Below are positions 6,517-14,804 of a stretch of DNA of 32,299 nt, piece after piece. The stretch is from Candidatus Gastranaerophilales bacterium (lineage in GTDB: Bacteria; Cyanobacteriota; Vampirovibrionia; Gastranaerophilales; UBA9579), in contig JAQVCB010000015.1 of assembly GCA_028689995.1 (NCBI GenBank), positions 5,866 through 38,164 of the forward strand, in the 5' to 3' direction. Numbering within the stretch: the stretch's first letter is position 1; every line of letters starts with the position of its first letter. The notes beneath the pieces were generated by a model. The model was not told the origin of the DNA and did no database searches. It saw only the letters and a program-made list of their open reading frames with translations. The position numbers and the translations under genes were made by a program.

Positions 6517-8367
6517 GTGGAATATATAAAAAAATATAAATCAGATATATATGTATTTTTAACAATTTTAATTATTTTTTATATATTATGTCCTATATTT
6601 ATAGGGCATCAAGGACATCCGATCATAGATAACGGGCGGGAAGCCTATATTCCAATGGAAATGTTAAAAGGAAAAATTCTGTATAAGGATATAATTAACC
6701 TGTATGGTCCTCTTTCTTACCAAATAAATGCTATTCTTTTTTTTATTTTTGGTCAAAATCTTAATACATTATATTTTGCAGGAATTGCAAATTCGATTAT
6801 TATTTTATTATCTTTTTATCTTATAGCGAGAACTTTAACATCAAAAAAATTGAGCTGGGCGACTACATTTTTCATTCTTATTTCTTGTGTCTTTAATTAT
6901 TATCATACAAGTTATATTTTTCCGTATTGTTATTCTATTTCTTATGCATTAAGCGGATTTTTATTGTCAGTCTTGTTTTTTATTTACTATTTAAAGAATT
7001 CAAGACTGAGATATTTGCTTATTTCGGGATTTTTTATGGGATTATCTCTTGCATCAAAGACTGAATTTGTTCCATTTGTAATTATTTCGGGAATAATAAT
7101 ATTATTTTCAAAGTCATTTCAGATAAAAAATTTGATGCTTTACATTCTGTGTCTGCTTGCAGTTCCTTTAATATCAATTTTTTCGCTTATTTTTCAAGGA
7201 GTTGGGTTATCTGATTACCTTGAATATTCAAGATTTATGATAAATATAGTCTCACTACCGTCATTTAAATTTTTCTATACAAATGTTGTTGGATTTTTCT
7301 TCAGTAAGTCAGTTTTTTTTGAAAGTTTAAATCTATTTTTAATGTTTATAATAAAGTATTTTCAAAGTATAGCACTAATTTATATCATATTATTATTTCT
7401 GGACAATAAAATAGGTCATATAAAGTGGTATAAGGTAATTAAAATAATAAGTATTATTATTTTACTAATTATTATTCCAAAAAGTGGCATCAAATCTATT
7501 TCTACTGATAATAGTTTTTCCTGGCTTCCAATTAGTACCACGTTAATCCTGTTTTTTCTCATTATCAGACAATTTATCAATTTTATGAAATATAAAAAAA
7601 TATTAGAACCAGAAAACACTGAAAAAAATATGAAATTAGGATTAATTATTAAAAATATTTATACAATAATTGAAAGAATAGAAATTAAAGATAAAATTTT
7701 TATAACAATTGTCCTTGCTGGTTTAGTAGCTACTTTTAAATCATATTTTTTTATTAAGCTTCATGTTTTCGGAACATTCTTAATCCCTCTTGCTTTACTT
7801 GTTAATGTTGTTTTTGTAGCTGATTATTTGCCTAAATTATTTAAAATACCAAATAGAGAAGCATGGGCACTTGCCTGTGTAATGGTAGTAACTCTTATAG
7901 GACTTTTTATACAATCTGATTATACATATATATCTTCAAATATTAAAACCGTTCCGATAAAAACCGAACGAGGCGTGATTTATAGCGATAAATATTTTGG
8001 CATTCCTCTTAATGAAACTTTGGATTATATTAAAAATAATATTCCGAAGGATAAAACTTTTTTAATGATTCCCGAGGGACCTATGCTTAATTTTCTTACT
8101 GATAGAGCTTCTGATAATAAATATTACAACTTAATACCAACATTTGTGCTGGCTTATGGTGAAGATAAAATAGTAAATGATCTGTCTAAAAAGTCTCCTG
8201 ACTACATTTTTATAAATAACCGTGATACGCTTGAGCTGATTTATCAGTTTTTTGGTGTTGATTACGGCTTTAAAATACAGAATTTTGTTGATAATAATTA
8301 TAATTTTGTGACAGAATATGGTAATAATATGTTCAAAATAAAGATTTATAAGCATAAAATTTTATAG
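6517..8367 (+). CDS. GT-C fold polytopic membrane glycosyltransferase-like protein (GT39/ArnT-like)
   Basis: The 616-residue protein has about ten or more hydrophobic segments and a C-terminal soluble part of about 120 residues. After the first membrane segment comes IDNGREAYIPMEMLKGKILYKDIINLYGPLSYQINAILFF. An acidic residue in the first external loop, followed by LYKDI...GPL, is typical of GT-C glycosyltransferases that use lipid-linked sugar donors outside the inner membrane. The soluble tail ends EYGNNMFKIKIYK. I start at GTG 6517, where GGAGAGG sits four bases upstream. It is the first gene of the operon, nine bases ahead of the epimerase, so it probably transfers a sugar made or modified by this locus. 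Donor and acceptor cannot be read from sequence. A truncated relative lies at 17920-18244. Confidence 0.75.
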   Translation: MEYIKKYKSDIYVFLTILIIFYILCPIFIGHQGHPIIDNGREAYIPMEMLKGKILYKDIINLYGPLSYQINAILFFIFGQNLNTLYFAGIANSIIILLSFYLIARTLTSKKLSWATTFFILISCVFNYYHTSYIFPYCYSISYALSGFLLSVLFFIYYLKNSRLRYLLISGFFMGLSLASKTEFVPFVIISGIIILFSKSFQIKNLMLYILCLLAVPLISIFSLIFQGVGLSDYLEYSRFMINIVSLPSFKFFYTNVVGFFFSKSVFFESLNLFLMFIIKYFQSIALIYIILLFLDNKIGHIKWYKVIKIISIIILLIIIPKSGIKSISTDNSFSWLPISTTLILFFLIIRQFINFMKYKKILEPENTEKNMKLGLIIKNIYTIIERIEIKDKIFITIVLAGLVATFKSYFFIKLHVFGTFLIPLALLVNVVFVADYLPKLFKIPNREAWALACVMVVTLIGLFIQSDYTYISSNIKTVPIKTERGVIYSDKYFGIPLNETLDYIKNNIPKDKTFLMIPEGPMLNFLTDRASDNKYYNLIPTFVLAYGEDKIVNDLSKKSPDYIFINNRDTLELIYQFFGVDYGFKIQNFVDNNYNFVTEYGNNMFKIKIYKHKIL

Positions 8368-8376
8368 AGAGATAAA

Positions 8377-9378
8377 ATGTCGGATAATTTTAAACAAACG
8401 GCACTTATAACCGGTGGAGCAGGTTTTATAGGCTCTCATTTAACTGATCTGCTTTTAGAAAAAAGTCATAAAGTAATAGTAGTTGATAATTTTTCTACCG
8501 GTAGATTACAAAATTTGCAGCATCAAAAAGATAATAAAAATTTAACTGTTATAGAACAGAATGTTCAGAATTATTCCAAAATAGAAAGTTTATTTGCAGG
8601 TGTTGATTGGGTATTTCATCTTGCAGCATTGGCAGATATCGTTCCTTCTATCGAAAAACCTGTTGATTATCATCAATCTAATGTTGAAGGAACAATTAGC
8701 GTGTTACAGGCAGCTAAAAAACATAATATTAAAAGATTTGTTTATTCTGCATCATCTTCCTGCTATGGGATTCCCGATGTTTATCCTACTCCTGAAACGG
8801 CAGAAATCAGACCTCAATATCCTTATGCTTTAACTAAAAATATTGCCGAGCAGTATGTAATGCACTGGGGTAAACTTTATAAGTTACCTGTTGTCAGTCT
8901 GCGTTTGTTTAATGTCTATGGTACTCGTTCAAGAACATCAGGAACTTATGGAGCTGTTTTCGGGGTATTTCTTGCGCAGAAGCTTGCAGGCAGGCCTTTT
9001 ACTGTAGTAGGTGATGGAACTCAGACTAGAGATTTTACATATGTAACAGATGTTGCCAGAGCATTTTATTCTGCAGCAGCTTCTAATCTGACAAATGAGA
9101 TTATGAATGTGGGTAGTGATAATACTTACAGCGTAAACAGACTTGTCGATTTACTGGAAGGAGAAAAAATATATATTCCAAAGCGACCGGGTGAACCTGA
9201 TTGTACTTATGCGGATATCAGTAAAATCAAAGAACTTTTAAACTGGAAACCCGAAATTTCTCTTGAAGCGGGTGTTCAAAAAATTCTTGAAAATATAGAT
9301 TACTGGAAAGAAGCTCCGGTCTGGGATAAAGAATCAATAGAGTCAGCAACAAGCAGTTGGTTTAAATATTTAGCGTAA
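8377..9378 (+). CDS. NAD-dependent epimerase/dehydratase (extended SDR, nucleotide-sugar)
   Basis: The 333-residue protein has GGAGFIGSHL (NAD-binding TGxxGxxG-type loop) at residues 13-22, VVDNFSTGR, SSSCYG and the catalytic YPYALTK (YxxxK), then RLFNVYG and TRDFTYVTDVA. This is the extended short-chain dehydrogenase pattern of UDP-glucose/UDP-GlcNAc 4-epimerases and GDP-sugar dehydratases. Being in the same operon as heptose-activating enzymes suggests a nucleotide-heptose or another nucleotide sugar as substrate. Sequence alone does not distinguish epimerase from dehydratase. GAGAGA precedes the ATG; the gene starts nine bases after the GT-C gene and ends 21 bases before the GmhB-like gene. 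Confidence 0.88.
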   Translation: MSDNFKQTALITGGAGFIGSHLTDLLLEKSHKVIVVDNFSTGRLQNLQHQKDNKNLTVIEQNVQNYSKIESLFAGVDWVFHLAALADIVPSIEKPVDYHQSNVEGTISVLQAAKKHNIKRFVYSASSSCYGIPDVYPTPETAEIRPQYPYALTKNIAEQYVMHWGKLYKLPVVSLRLFNVYGTRSRTSGTYGAVFGVFLAQKLAGRPFTVVGDGTQTRDFTYVTDVARAFYSAAASNLTNEIMNVGSDNTYSVNRLVDLLEGEKIYIPKRPGEPDCTYADISKIKELLNWKPEISLEAGVQKILENIDYWKEAPVWDKESIESATSSWFKYLA

Positions 9379-9399
9379 AATACATCCGGGTTTTAAAAA

Positions 9400-9975
9400 A
9401 TGAGTAATAAAGCAGTTTTCTTTGACAGAGATGGTGTTCTTAATGTTGATACAGATTATATCAGCTTGATCAGTTCTGTGGAATTATATGATGGAGCTGC
9501 TGATATAATTGCATATTGCAAAAATCTTGGTTATTGGACATTCATAGTTACCAATCAGCCAATAGTGGCAAGAGGTATCATTTCAGAAGAGGAATTAATT
9601 AAGTTCAATTTTGATTATAAGACACTTTTGCTTAAGCAGAATTGCAGGGCAGAGATTGATGAAATATTTTACTGCACGCATCACCCTGAAGCAGATGTTG
9701 AAAAATACAGAATATTATGTGATTGTAGAAAACCTAAACCAGGTCTTCTTATCAAGGCAATTGAAAAATACAGTATTGATCCGTCAAAAAGTTTTATGGT
9801 AGGTGATAGAATCTCAGATATAATAGCCGGATTTCTTGCAGGTTGTAAAACTATACAGTATAAATCCGGGAAACATCTTGAACCAATGATAAAAACAGAT
9901 CTTAATATTCCTGAAAATATACAGCCTGATTATATAATCGACAGGATTTCTGATTTAAGGAAGATAATTGTATGA
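9400..9975 (+). CDS. gmhB: GmhB-like D-glycero-D-manno-heptose 1,7-bisphosphate 7-phosphatase (HAD-IIIA)
   Basis: The HAD motif FFDRDGVLNVDTDYI lies at the start, with VTNQPIVARG as motif II and KPKPG with GDRISDI as motifs III/IV. Between them is CTHHPEADVEKYRILCDCRKP, the Cys/His zinc loop typical of GmhB and its histidinol-phosphatase relatives. The length, 191 aa, is usual. GmhB removes the 7-phosphate from heptose 1,7-bisphosphate in the cytoplasm, leaving heptose 1-phosphate for nucleotidyl transfer. The last four bases overlap the start of the nucleotidyltransferase gene (ATGA), showing translational coupling. Histidinol phosphatase is the main alternative, but the flanking isomerase and nucleotidyltransferase genes favour heptose. 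Confidence 0.88.
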   Translation: MSNKAVFFDRDGVLNVDTDYISLISSVELYDGAADIIAYCKNLGYWTFIVTNQPIVARGIISEEELIKFNFDYKTLLLKQNCRAEIDEIFYCTHHPEADVEKYRILCDCRKPKPGLLIKAIEKYSIDPSKSFMVGDRISDIIAGFLAGCKTIQYKSGKHLEPMIKTDLNIPENIQPDYIIDRISDLRKIIV

Positions 9976-10694
9976 CTTATGCGATGATCTTATGTGCGGG
10001 ATTTGGTACCAGGCTTAATGAGTTAACAAAAAATTCACCAAAGCCGATGCTAAAACTTGGAGATAAACCTATTCTGGAATATACAATTGAGCATTTGAAA
10101 AGGCATGGAATAAAGGATATTATTATCAACCTTCATTACCTTGCTGATCATATTACTTCTCACTTTAAAGACGGCAGCAGTCTTGGAGTAAATATAATTT
10201 ACAGTTATGAAGAATATCCTCTTGGAACATCAGGAGCAGTTAAAAAAGTCCAGAATATTCTGTCAGAAACTGACAATTTTCTTATTTTATATGGAGATGT
10301 AGTTACAAATCAGAATTATACCGAGTTTATAAATTTTCATAAGTCTAAAACAAATGCTGTAGGCACAATAATTATTCATGAAAGAGATAAATCCAACAGT
10401 ATTGTTGAAATAGATACTGATAATAAAATTTTAAAATTTCTTGAAAGGCCGGTAGAGTCTGAATTAGAATTAAAAAAGCAGAACTGGGTAAATTCGGGAT
10501 TATACTGTTTTAACAAAGAAATTTTAAATCTAATTCCTGATGGTATTAGTGATTTTCCAAAAGATATTTTTCCAAAATTATTACAGACTGAGAGTTTATA
10601 TGGATTCCCTTTAAACGGTTATCGTTGTGCTGTTGACTCATCTGAAAGATATTTTATGTTACAATCGGATTATAATAATGGGATCGTTTTCTGA
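9972..10694 (+). CDS. HddC-like sugar-1-phosphate nucleotidyltransferase
   Basis: The protein (240 aa) starts AMILCAGFGTRLNELTKNSPKPMLKLGDKPILEYTIEHL, the GxGTRL...PKPM signature of NTP-transferase enzymes that bind nucleotide and metal. Further on are YGDVVTN (the metal-binding D) and WVNSGLYCF. It resembles D-glycero-alpha-D-manno-heptose 1-phosphate guanylyltransferase (HddC) and mannose-1-phosphate guanylyltransferases. Position between GmhB-like and GmhA-like genes suggests heptose 1-phosphate as substrate and GDP-heptose as product; the nucleotide cannot be decided from sequence. It starts inside the end of the phosphatase gene and ends 12 bases before the isomerase gene. The HldE-like fusion downstream carries a second, unrelated nucleotidyltransferase. 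Confidence 0.85.
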   Translation: MTYAMILCAGFGTRLNELTKNSPKPMLKLGDKPILEYTIEHLKRHGIKDIIINLHYLADHITSHFKDGSSLGVNIIYSYEEYPLGTSGAVKKVQNILSETDNFLILYGDVVTNQNYTEFINFHKSKTNAVGTIIIHERDKSNSIVEIDTDNKILKFLERPVESELELKKQNWVNSGLYCFNKEILNLIPDGISDFPKDIFPKLLQTESLYGFPLNGYRCAVDSSERYFMLQSDYNNGIVF

Positions 10695-10706
10695 GGATTT
10701 TAAATA

Positions 10707-11348
10707 ATGGATTTAAAGGGTAAAATTGAGCAAAATTATTTGGAATTTACAAATATAATAAAAATGGCTGAATTTAGCAACGGATTGGAAGATATTCCTG
10801 CTGAAGAATGGTTTAAAATTGTTTTAAGCAGCTTAAATACTATTAAATTGTCGAAAAAGAAACTCTTCTTTCTTGGAAATGGAGCAAGCGCATCCATATC
10901 TGCTCATTTTGCTGCTGATTTTACTAAAAATGGTCTTATTCCATCGTTTTGTAATACGGAAGGAGCACTTTTAACCTGCTTTAGTAATGATTATTGTTAT
11001 GAAGATGCTTATATGGAGATGTTGAAAATAATAATGTCTGATGGTGATGGTTTAATTGCTGTTAGCAGCTCAGGGACATCTAAAAATATCGTTAATGCAG
11101 CAAATTTTGTAAAAGAAAATTTCAAAACAAGTCCAGTTATAACATTATCTGCATTTAATCCTGATAATGCTCTCAGAAAGATTGGGAATTTTAATCTCTA
11201 CCTTGCTGCAAATGATTATAATTATGCTGAATCAGGGCATGCATACTATCTTCATCTGTTGACAGATTTATTCTGTAATCAGAAAGAATATATCTCCAGG
11301 CAAATATCAACAATATTAATGGCTATTAATGAGGTTAGACAATCATAA
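10707..11348 (+). CDS. gmhA: GmhA-like sedoheptulose 7-phosphate isomerase (SIS domain)
   Basis: This 213-residue single-SIS protein has FFLGNGASASISAHFAADF, FSNDYCYEDAYMEML, SSSGTSKNIVNAA and the C-terminal AESGHAYYLHLLTDLF. These correspond to the GNGGSA, SNDxxYE, SxSGxSxN and E..H....H landmarks of GmhA, which converts sedoheptulose 7-phosphate to D-glycero-D-manno-heptose 7-phosphate in the cytoplasm. The first glycine motif is slightly altered (GNGAS). AGGA precedes the ATG. It begins 12 bases after the nucleotidyltransferase, and its stop is immediately followed by the ATG of the radical SAM gene. Other phosphosugar isomerases are possible, but the neighbouring gmhB, hddC-like and hldE-like genes make heptose the best fit. 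Confidence 0.85.
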   Translation: MDLKGKIEQNYLEFTNIIKMAEFSNGLEDIPAEEWFKIVLSSLNTIKLSKKKLFFLGNGASASISAHFAADFTKNGLIPSFCNTEGALLTCFSNDYCYEDAYMEMLKIIMSDGDGLIAVSSSGTSKNIVNAANFVKENFKTSPVITLSAFNPDNALRKIGNFNLYLAANDYNYAESGHAYYLHLLTDLFCNQKEYISRQISTILMAINEVRQS

Positions 11349-12443
11349 ATGCAGGATAAATACAGAATAGATAATCATAAATTGATATTTCATCCTGATA
11401 GAGTTGCTCAATGGCAATCAGGATACAAAAACTGGGAAACGGCAAAAAAAATTTATCCTATTTATATGGAAATATCTCCTGTAGGTTATTGTAATCACAG
11501 GTGTATTTTTTGTGCTAAAGATTATATCGGGTATAAAAACAGGGAAATACCTTTTGACGTTTTAAAAAATCGTTTAAGTGAGATAGCTGAGCTTGGCATT
11601 AAAAGTGTAATGTTTGCAGGGGAAGGGGAATCAACATTATACAAACGTTTACCGGAAATTATTGAACATTGTATAAAAATAGGCATAGATACTGCGTTGA
11701 CAACTAATATGGTGCCATTTAACGAAAAAAATACAGAGGCTTTTGTAAAAAATTGTAAGTGGATTAAAGTTAGTATAAATGCCGGAAATTCTGAAACTTA
11801 TGCAAAAATTCACGGTACAAATGAAAATAATTTTAATATGGTTATAAACAATATGAAACGGGCAGTTTCCTTAAAAAAGGAAAAGGGGTATTCCTGTACT
11901 CTTGGAGCACAGATACTGCTCCTTCCCGATAATCACGATACAGTGCTTGAACTTGCTCAAATAACAAAAGAAGCCGGATTTGATTATCTTGTTGTAAAAC
12001 CATACTCTCAGCATTTATCCAGTAATACATATAAATACAAAGATATTAGCTATTCGAAGTATCTTTATTTGGATGAGCAATTAAAGTCCTATAATTCAGA
12101 CAATTTCAAGATAATATTTAGAAAGCAAACAATGAACAAGCTTTCTGATCCCGATGATAGATATTCAAAATGCAGAGCAGTTCCGTTTTTATGGGGATAT
12201 ATAATGGCTGATGGAAGTGTATATGGCTGTAGTTCGTATTTGGAAAATGATAAATTCTGTTATGGAAATATTAATGAAAATAGTTTTCAGGATATATGGG
12301 AATGTGATAGAAGAAAAGACTGTTATGAATTTGTAAAAGATAAAATGAATGCTGTAAATTGCAGAAAAAACTGTCGAATGGATGAGATTAACAGGTATTT
12401 AAGTGAGCTTGAAAATCCGGGTGAGCATGTAAACTTTATATAG
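11349..12443 (+). CDS. Radical SAM/SPASM-type enzyme within the heptose operon
   Basis: The 364-residue protein carries CNHRCIFC (CxxxCxxC, 4Fe-4S/SAM) near residue 50. Where most relatives have GGEP it has AGEGEST. A C-terminal cysteine set follows: CRAVPF, YGCSSY, FCYGNINENSFQDIW, and NCRKNC, a SPASM/twitch-type auxiliary-cluster region. The N-terminus IDNHKLIFHPDRVAQW and the end HVNFI recur in the protein at 24025-25149, so the two are paralogues. The gene starts directly after the gmhA stop (TAAATG) and lies 11 bases before the hldE-like gene, so it is part of this pathway's operon. Radical-mediated oxidation, epimerisation, dehydration or other tailoring of the sugar is an inference; no substrate is known to me. 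Confidence 0.85.
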   Translation: MQDKYRIDNHKLIFHPDRVAQWQSGYKNWETAKKIYPIYMEISPVGYCNHRCIFCAKDYIGYKNREIPFDVLKNRLSEIAELGIKSVMFAGEGESTLYKRLPEIIEHCIKIGIDTALTTNMVPFNEKNTEAFVKNCKWIKVSINAGNSETYAKIHGTNENNFNMVINNMKRAVSLKKEKGYSCTLGAQILLLPDNHDTVLELAQITKEAGFDYLVVKPYSQHLSSNTYKYKDISYSKYLYLDEQLKSYNSDNFKIIFRKQTMNKLSDPDDRYSKCRAVPFLWGYIMADGSVYGCSSYLENDKFCYGNINENSFQDIWECDRRKDCYEFVKDKMNAVNCRKNCRMDEINRYLSELENPGEHVNFI

Positions 12444-12454
12444 CAGGAAAACCA

Positions 12455-13993
12455 ATGTTTATAAAAGACAAAATCATTGATATAAATGAGTTAAAAAGTT
12501 ATTCAGTTATGCAAAAAAACCAGAAAAAAAATCTGGTACTTTGTCAGGGGCATTTTAATATTATTCATCCCGGACATTTAAGGTTTCTTGAATTTGTACA
12601 ACAGCAAGGAGATATTCTTATTGTTGCTGTTCAAGGAATAAACTGGCTTGAAGAAAAAAATAAATCTGTCTTTTTCGATGAAAAGGAACGGGCAAAAAGT
12701 GTTGCATCACTTCATAATGTTGATAAAGTAATTATTTTCAACGATATATCAATATTGGATGTAATTAAGGCAGTTAAACCCGATGTATATGTTAGGGGCG
12801 AAGAATTTAGCGATCAAATTCAACATATAAAAACTGAAATTGATCTTGTTGAAAAATTTGGAGGTAAGGTAGCATTTAGTGCAGGACAGGTAGAATATAC
12901 TTCTTCAAGTTTTCTGGATGATGATTTATCTGATCAGGATGCTAAAAACAGAAATCTTTTTAAGTCAGCTCTTAATCGGCAGAATATATCAATTTCTACG
13001 CTGAAAAATTATTGCAGTTCATTTGAAAAAGCAAATGTACTTGTTATCGGGGATACCATGGTAGATCATTATATTGCCTGTGATGCACTTGGTATGAGTG
13101 CAGAAGCTCCAATACTTAATATAAGGGAGCTTGAAGCAAAGAGCTTTGTTGGAGGCGCAGCAGTAGTATCAAGGCATGTTAAGGCTCTTGGTGCAAAATG
13201 CTATTATATATCAGCTATAGGAGATGATGATCCGGGCCGCTTTGTTCAAAATGAATTAAATAAAGATGATATTATAACTGAATTAATAATTGATAGTACC
13301 CGTCAGACAACTTTTAAAATCAGGTATATGGTTGGTAGTCAAAAAATAATAAGAGTTTCAAGACTTCAGGAACATCATATCAGTCAAAAAATACAGGATC
13401 AAATCCTGAATTATATAAGTTCACTTGCTAATAAGCTAGATGGCATTATAATGAGCGATTTTAACTACGGGACGATAACTCCTTACCTTATAAGTCAGAT
13501 TTATGAAATCTCAAATCGTTATGGTATAAAGCTTTTTGGAGATTCACAAAGCAGCAGTCAGATAGGTGATGTAAAAAAATTCATCAATTTTGATCTCATT
13601 ACACCTACTGAAAGAGAGGCTCGCATAGCACTTGGAGATAATTATAGTGGTCTTGAAAAAATTGCTATGACCTTGCTTGAAAAAACAAAAGTTAAAAATC
13701 TTGTAATAACATTGGGTGAAAATGGGTTTTTGGCCTATGAAAATCTTCCAAAAAATGGAGATAAAATAGTAAAATCACAACATTTTCCGGCATTGACTGT
13801 TAATCCGCCGGATGTGGTAGGTGCAGGTGATTCATTACTATCAGCATATAGTCTATCAATGTGTAGAGGGGCTAATTCTATGGAGGCATCAGCTATTGCT
13901 AATATTGTTGCTTCTATTGCGGTAAATAAAGTTGGAAATATTCCGGTTAAAGTTGATGAAGTTCAAAAATGGATTGACAAATTTGGAAAATAA
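12455..13993 (+). CDS. HldE-like bifunctional nucleotidyltransferase-PfkB kinase, domains in reverse order
   Basis: Residues about 25-165 form a cytidylyltransferase-like domain with HFNIIHPGHLRFLE (HxGH), VRGEEF and YTSSSFLDDD. Residues about 190-510 form a PfkB/ribokinase-type kinase with GDTMVDHYI, FVGGAAVVSRHVKALGAK, TPTEREAR and DVVGAGDSLLSAY (GAGD active site). E. coli HldE has the same two activities with the kinase first (477 aa); here the order is reversed and the length is 512. HldE phosphorylates heptose 7-phosphate at C1, and after GmhB action transfers AMP to heptose 1-phosphate. AGGA precedes the ATG. With the separate HddC-like enzyme, the locus has two candidate activating enzymes, so either two products are made or one domain has another substrate. 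Confidence 0.85.
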   Translation: MFIKDKIIDINELKSYSVMQKNQKKNLVLCQGHFNIIHPGHLRFLEFVQQQGDILIVAVQGINWLEEKNKSVFFDEKERAKSVASLHNVDKVIIFNDISILDVIKAVKPDVYVRGEEFSDQIQHIKTEIDLVEKFGGKVAFSAGQVEYTSSSFLDDDLSDQDAKNRNLFKSALNRQNISISTLKNYCSSFEKANVLVIGDTMVDHYIACDALGMSAEAPILNIRELEAKSFVGGAAVVSRHVKALGAKCYYISAIGDDDPGRFVQNELNKDDIITELIIDSTRQTTFKIRYMVGSQKIIRVSRLQEHHISQKIQDQILNYISSLANKLDGIIMSDFNYGTITPYLISQIYEISNRYGIKLFGDSQSSSQIGDVKKFINFDLITPTEREARIALGDNYSGLEKIAMTLLEKTKVKNLVITLGENGFLAYENLPKNGDKIVKSQHFPALTVNPPDVVGAGDSLLSAYSLSMCRGANSMEASAIANIVASIAVNKVGNIPVKVDEVQKWIDKFGK

Positions 13994-14009
13994 AAAGAGG
14001 AATTTGCAG

Positions 14010-14804
14010 TTGGAGAGAAAATTTGTAACAAATTTAAGAAAACAACTTGTTAAAATGCATCAAAAAGGGCCTCATTTTGGTTCCGCTCTTTCTGCTATTG
14101 ATATAATATCGGTGCTTTATTTTAATATAATGAATATACCTTCAGCTCATCATCCTGACAGAGATAGATTTATTCTTAGCAAAGGTCATTCAGTTTCTGC
14201 ATTATATACAGTACTTGCTGAAAAAGGATTTATAAATAAAGAAAAGCTTGATGAATATTTGGTTAATGGCAGTACTTTATTTGGACATCCAAAGAAAGAT
14301 AGTGTTCCAGGAATAGAAGCATCTACTGGATCACTTGGACATGGGCTTCCAATAGCTTCCGGCATGGCTATTGCTGCAAAAAATGACAAAAAAAATTATA
14401 AAATATTTGTATTAATGGGAGATGGAGAGTGTCAGGAAGGCAGTATTTGGGAAGCAGCCATGCTAGCCTCAAGGTTAAAATTGGATAATCTGGTTGTAAT
14501 TATTGATGCAAATAATCTTCAAGGTTTCGATATAGTTGAAAATGTTCAGCCAATTTCAACATTTAAAGCAAAATGGGAAGCATTTGGCTGGAATGTTAAA
14601 GAATCAAACGGACATGACCTGAATAAACTTACTGAGATTCTTTCCAATATACCTTTTAAAGCTGAAAAGCCATCGGTATTAATTGCACATACAATAAAAG
14701 GAAAAGATATTGCAATTGCTGAAAATAAAATGGAATGGCATTATTTTTCTGTCTCAAAAGATAAAGCAGATGCATTTATTGAGGAGCTTAACGAAAAAAT
14801 ATGA
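14010..14804 (+). CDS. Transketolase N-terminal subunit (split transketolase)
   Basis: The product is the thiamin-diphosphate-binding half of transketolase: GPHFGSALSAIDIISVLYF, DRFILSKGHSVSALYTVLAE, GSLGHGLPIASGMAIAAK, and the TPP motif GDGECQEGSIWEAAMLASRLKLDNLVVIIDANNLQG. The track frame begins at 13932 inside hldE. I choose TTG 14010 because AGAGG lies about nine bases upstream and homology starts at LERKFVTNLRKQLV; this gives 264 residues, the usual size, and removes the overlap. Its stop overlaps the ATG of the C-terminal half (ATGA). Transketolase moves two-carbon units between sugar phosphates and can make sedoheptulose 7-phosphate, the GmhA substrate. Inclusion in this operon suggests a dedicated supply, or a specialised ketol transfer onto a pathway sugar. 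Confidence 0.9.
   Translation: MERKFVTNLRKQLVKMHQKGPHFGSALSAIDIISVLYFNIMNIPSAHHPDRDRFILSKGHSVSALYTVLAEKGFINKEKLDEYLVNGSTLFGHPKKDSVPGIEASTGSLGHGLPIASGMAIAAKNDKKNYKIFVLMGDGECQEGSIWEAAMLASRLKLDNLVVIIDANNLQGFDIVENVQPISTFKAKWEAFGWNVKESNGHDLNKLTEILSNIPFKAEKPSVLIAHTIKGKDIAIAENKMEWHYFSVSKDKADAFIEELNEKI

Noticed and set aside
13932-14009. 62-base overlap of the transketolase gene with the hldE-like gene, as in the ORF track
   Set aside because: TTG 14010 has a ribosome site and matches where transketolase homology begins, so the overlap is an artefact of the longest frame.
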